Source: Mactromeris polynyma (taxonomy: Eukaryota > Mollusca > Bivalvia > Venerida > Mactridae). From it: 64,000 bases of DNA. Location: positions 43,776,619-43,840,618 of the forward strand of contig JASFXZ010000001.1 of NCBI GenBank assembly GCA_032209605.1, in the 5' to 3' direction. Below, piece by piece: positions 54,501-57,500 of this stretch. How positions within the stretch are numbered: the stretch's first letter is position 1; every line of letters begins with the position of its first letter. The translations under genes and the position numbers were made by a program. Below the pieces are notes generated by a model that worked only from the letters and a program-made list of their open reading frames with translations, was not told where the DNA came from and made no database searches.

Positions 54501-57500
54501 AACAACCACTCTAAAAGCAAATATATATTATTGTACAGAATATTAAATTATTTATTTCTTATGCATGCTTGCTCATATTCATAGAACATACCGGTAAAAA
54601 CAATATAACCATAGAGAAGGTTTACTGTGAACAATTTACCTTAGAGTTGGTTACTGTGAACAATTTACCATACAGTTGGTTACTGTGAACAAGTTACCTT
54701 AGAGTTGGTTACTGTGCAACAAGTTACCTTAGAGTTGGTTACTGTGCAACAAATTACCTTAGAGATGGTTACTGTGAACAAGTTACCATAGAGTTGGTTA
54801 CTGTGCAACAAGTTACCATAGAGTTGGTTACTGTGCAACAAGTTACCATAGAGTTGGTTACTGTGCAACAAGTTACCATAGAGTTGGTTACTGTGCAACA
54901 AGTTACCATATAGTTGGTTACTGTGAACAAGTTACCTTAGAGATGGTTACTGTGAACAAGTTACCTTAGAGTTGGTTACTGTGCAACAAGTTACCTTAGA
55001 GTTGGTTAATGTGAACAATTTACCATACAGTTGGTTACTGTGAACAAGTTACCTTAGAGTTGGTTACTGTGCAACAAGTTACCTTAGAGTTGGTTACTGT
55101 GCGACAAATTACCTTAGAGATGGTTACTGTGAACAAGTTACCATAGAGTTGGTTACTGTGCAACAAGTTACCATAGAGTGGGTTACTGTGCAACAAGTTA
55201 CCATAGAGTTGGTTACTGTGCAACAAGTTACCATATAGTTGGTTACTGTGAACAAGTTACCTTAGAGATGGTTACTGTGAACAAGTTACCTTAGAGATGG
55301 TTACTGTGAACAAGTTACCTTAGAGTTGGTTACTGTGCAACAAGTTACCTTAGAGTTGGTTACTGTGAACAATTTACCATACAGTTGGTTACTGTGAACA
55401 AGTTACCTTAGAGTTGGTTACTGTGCAACAAGTTACCTTAGTGTTGGTTACTGTGCAACAAGTTACCATAGAGTTGGTTACTGTGAACAAATTACCTTAG
55501 AGATGGTTACTGTGAACAAGTTACCTTAGAGATGGTTACTGTGCAACAAAATACCTTAGAGATGGTTACTGTGAACAAGTTACCTTAGAGTTGGTTACTG
55601 TGCAACAAGTTACCTTAGAGTTGGTTACTGTGCAACAAGTTATCATATAGTTGGTTACTGTGAACAAGTTACCATAGATTTGGTTACTGTGAACAATTTA
55701 CCATACAGTTGGTTACTGTAAACAAGTTACCTTAGAGTTGGTTACTGTGCAACAAGTTACCATATAGTTGGTTACTGTGCAACAAGTTACCATATAGTTG
55801 GTTACTGTGAACAAGTTACCTTAGAGTTGGTTACTGTGCAACAAGGTACCACTGAGAAGGTTACTGTGCAACAAGTTACCTTAGAGTTTCTAACTGTGCA
55901 ACAAGTTGCCATATAATTGGTTACTGTGTGCAACAAGTTACCATAGAGTTGCTTACTGTGCAACAAGTTATAATATAATTTTGTTTTAAAATGCATTAGA
56001 GGTAACTAGGAGTTATTTACTGCGCAATTTATCTTAGTAATGCAACAAGCAAAGTTTTCCTTTGACAGAATAAATGCTGTAAATTTATTTAAGTATCAAC
56101 ACTTCAATCCAGCAGACAATGACTTAAAGACATCTCTAATTTATTTTAGCAATTATAACATACATTAATGTCTTATCTATGTACATTCAACAACTTGCCA
56201 AGAAAATGTTGGGCATACTTATTATACAGCAGCGTCAGGATTACCTCTTGCAAGACGGTAACAAACAAATGCGAAAATTAAGAAATTTAGTAGTGAACCG
56301 ACCAAAGCTCTGACATATCCACAGGAATTATTCAGATTTTGATGGAACACAACATTATTGGAGCTGAAAATCAATACAATCTCTATCTGTAGAAGCCATA
56401 GAATGTCAGTCAGAAAGCCCTTAGCTAGCAGAAATACTGGAGTTAAGAATTAAGTCTTTCCTTTCTTCATGAAATGCTGACAGCAATACCTCCAGTTGTT
56501 GAGTTAATCTGATGACAAATGACACCTTACAGCAGGATTCATAATGGGTTGTATCAAGATTCTTACATATTTAAGATGTTACTTTTAATCCTATATTGAC
56601 TGAAAATTTAATAGCATAATACCATAAGTATTGCTGATTCAATAGCGTAATACTGTAAATATTGCCTATCAAACCATCACAGGCTAATAACAATGTAATC
56701 CCCTTCTTATAGAATCGCGTAGGTGTTTTATAAACACCAGGAACATGATCACAGTGAGATGCATTAAATGTGGAGAAATCAGCATAATTCTATGGTTACA
56801 TTTAAGCCGCTTTCACACAACGTGATTTTCATTTCATCGTTTATTTATACATTTATGGGTTTATAATCAGTAAGAAAACTAGAGCTATCACAGAATCTGA
56901 ATAATACCCCCCATCCCCTTCCCGCATGCTGCCCTGACACAAAATGCTGCCTGGACAGAACAAGGTTTCAGTGAAGGTGAAAATGCCACAACACAAGGCC
57001 ATGTTTTTCACATATAAAAATTATTTTAGCAAACATTGTTGAGTGTTATAACTGTATATTTCAAATTCTGACCATTGGTAAAATATAACGGAGACCTTGA
57101 CATTATTCTGAGAACCAATGACTTTTAAGTGCAATATATATAGTTTAACCAAAATGGAAATTTACATTACTCCAGGAATCACATCCAAAGGGAAATCTTG
57201 AGCACAACAGCGTTGGATAGAGAGACTTACTTAATGTTTCATGGCCAATAAAATTACCCAAAATGGAAAGGTTTCCGGTATAAACATAGACCTATTACTG
57301 TCTGAATACAGCACTGATCAAAATGTCAGACTATAATTACTTACCTACAAAGGGCTTCAGCATCAAAAGACTTGTTATTTCGGAGGTCTATGACAACAAC
57401 ATCGTGTTGTTTATTTAAGAAGCATTCTAAGGCTCCCTCAGAGTTCCGTACTACATTACACTTATAGCCAGCAGTCTCGGCCGCACGCTGGAAGCCATCG

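Larger units (their letters stand above)
51789..57344 (-). other. 5.6 kb PDE8 intron, more than half tandem repeat
   Basis: It contains the arrays at 51886-53655 and 54618-55975 with about 960 bases of unremarkable sequence between. 55976-57344 shows nothing recognisable. Confidence 0.85.

Noticed and set aside
54680..55996. ORFs encoding repeated '[10 protein letters not shown]' peptides
   Set aside because: Translation of the 29-30 bp minisatellite, no independent support as genes.
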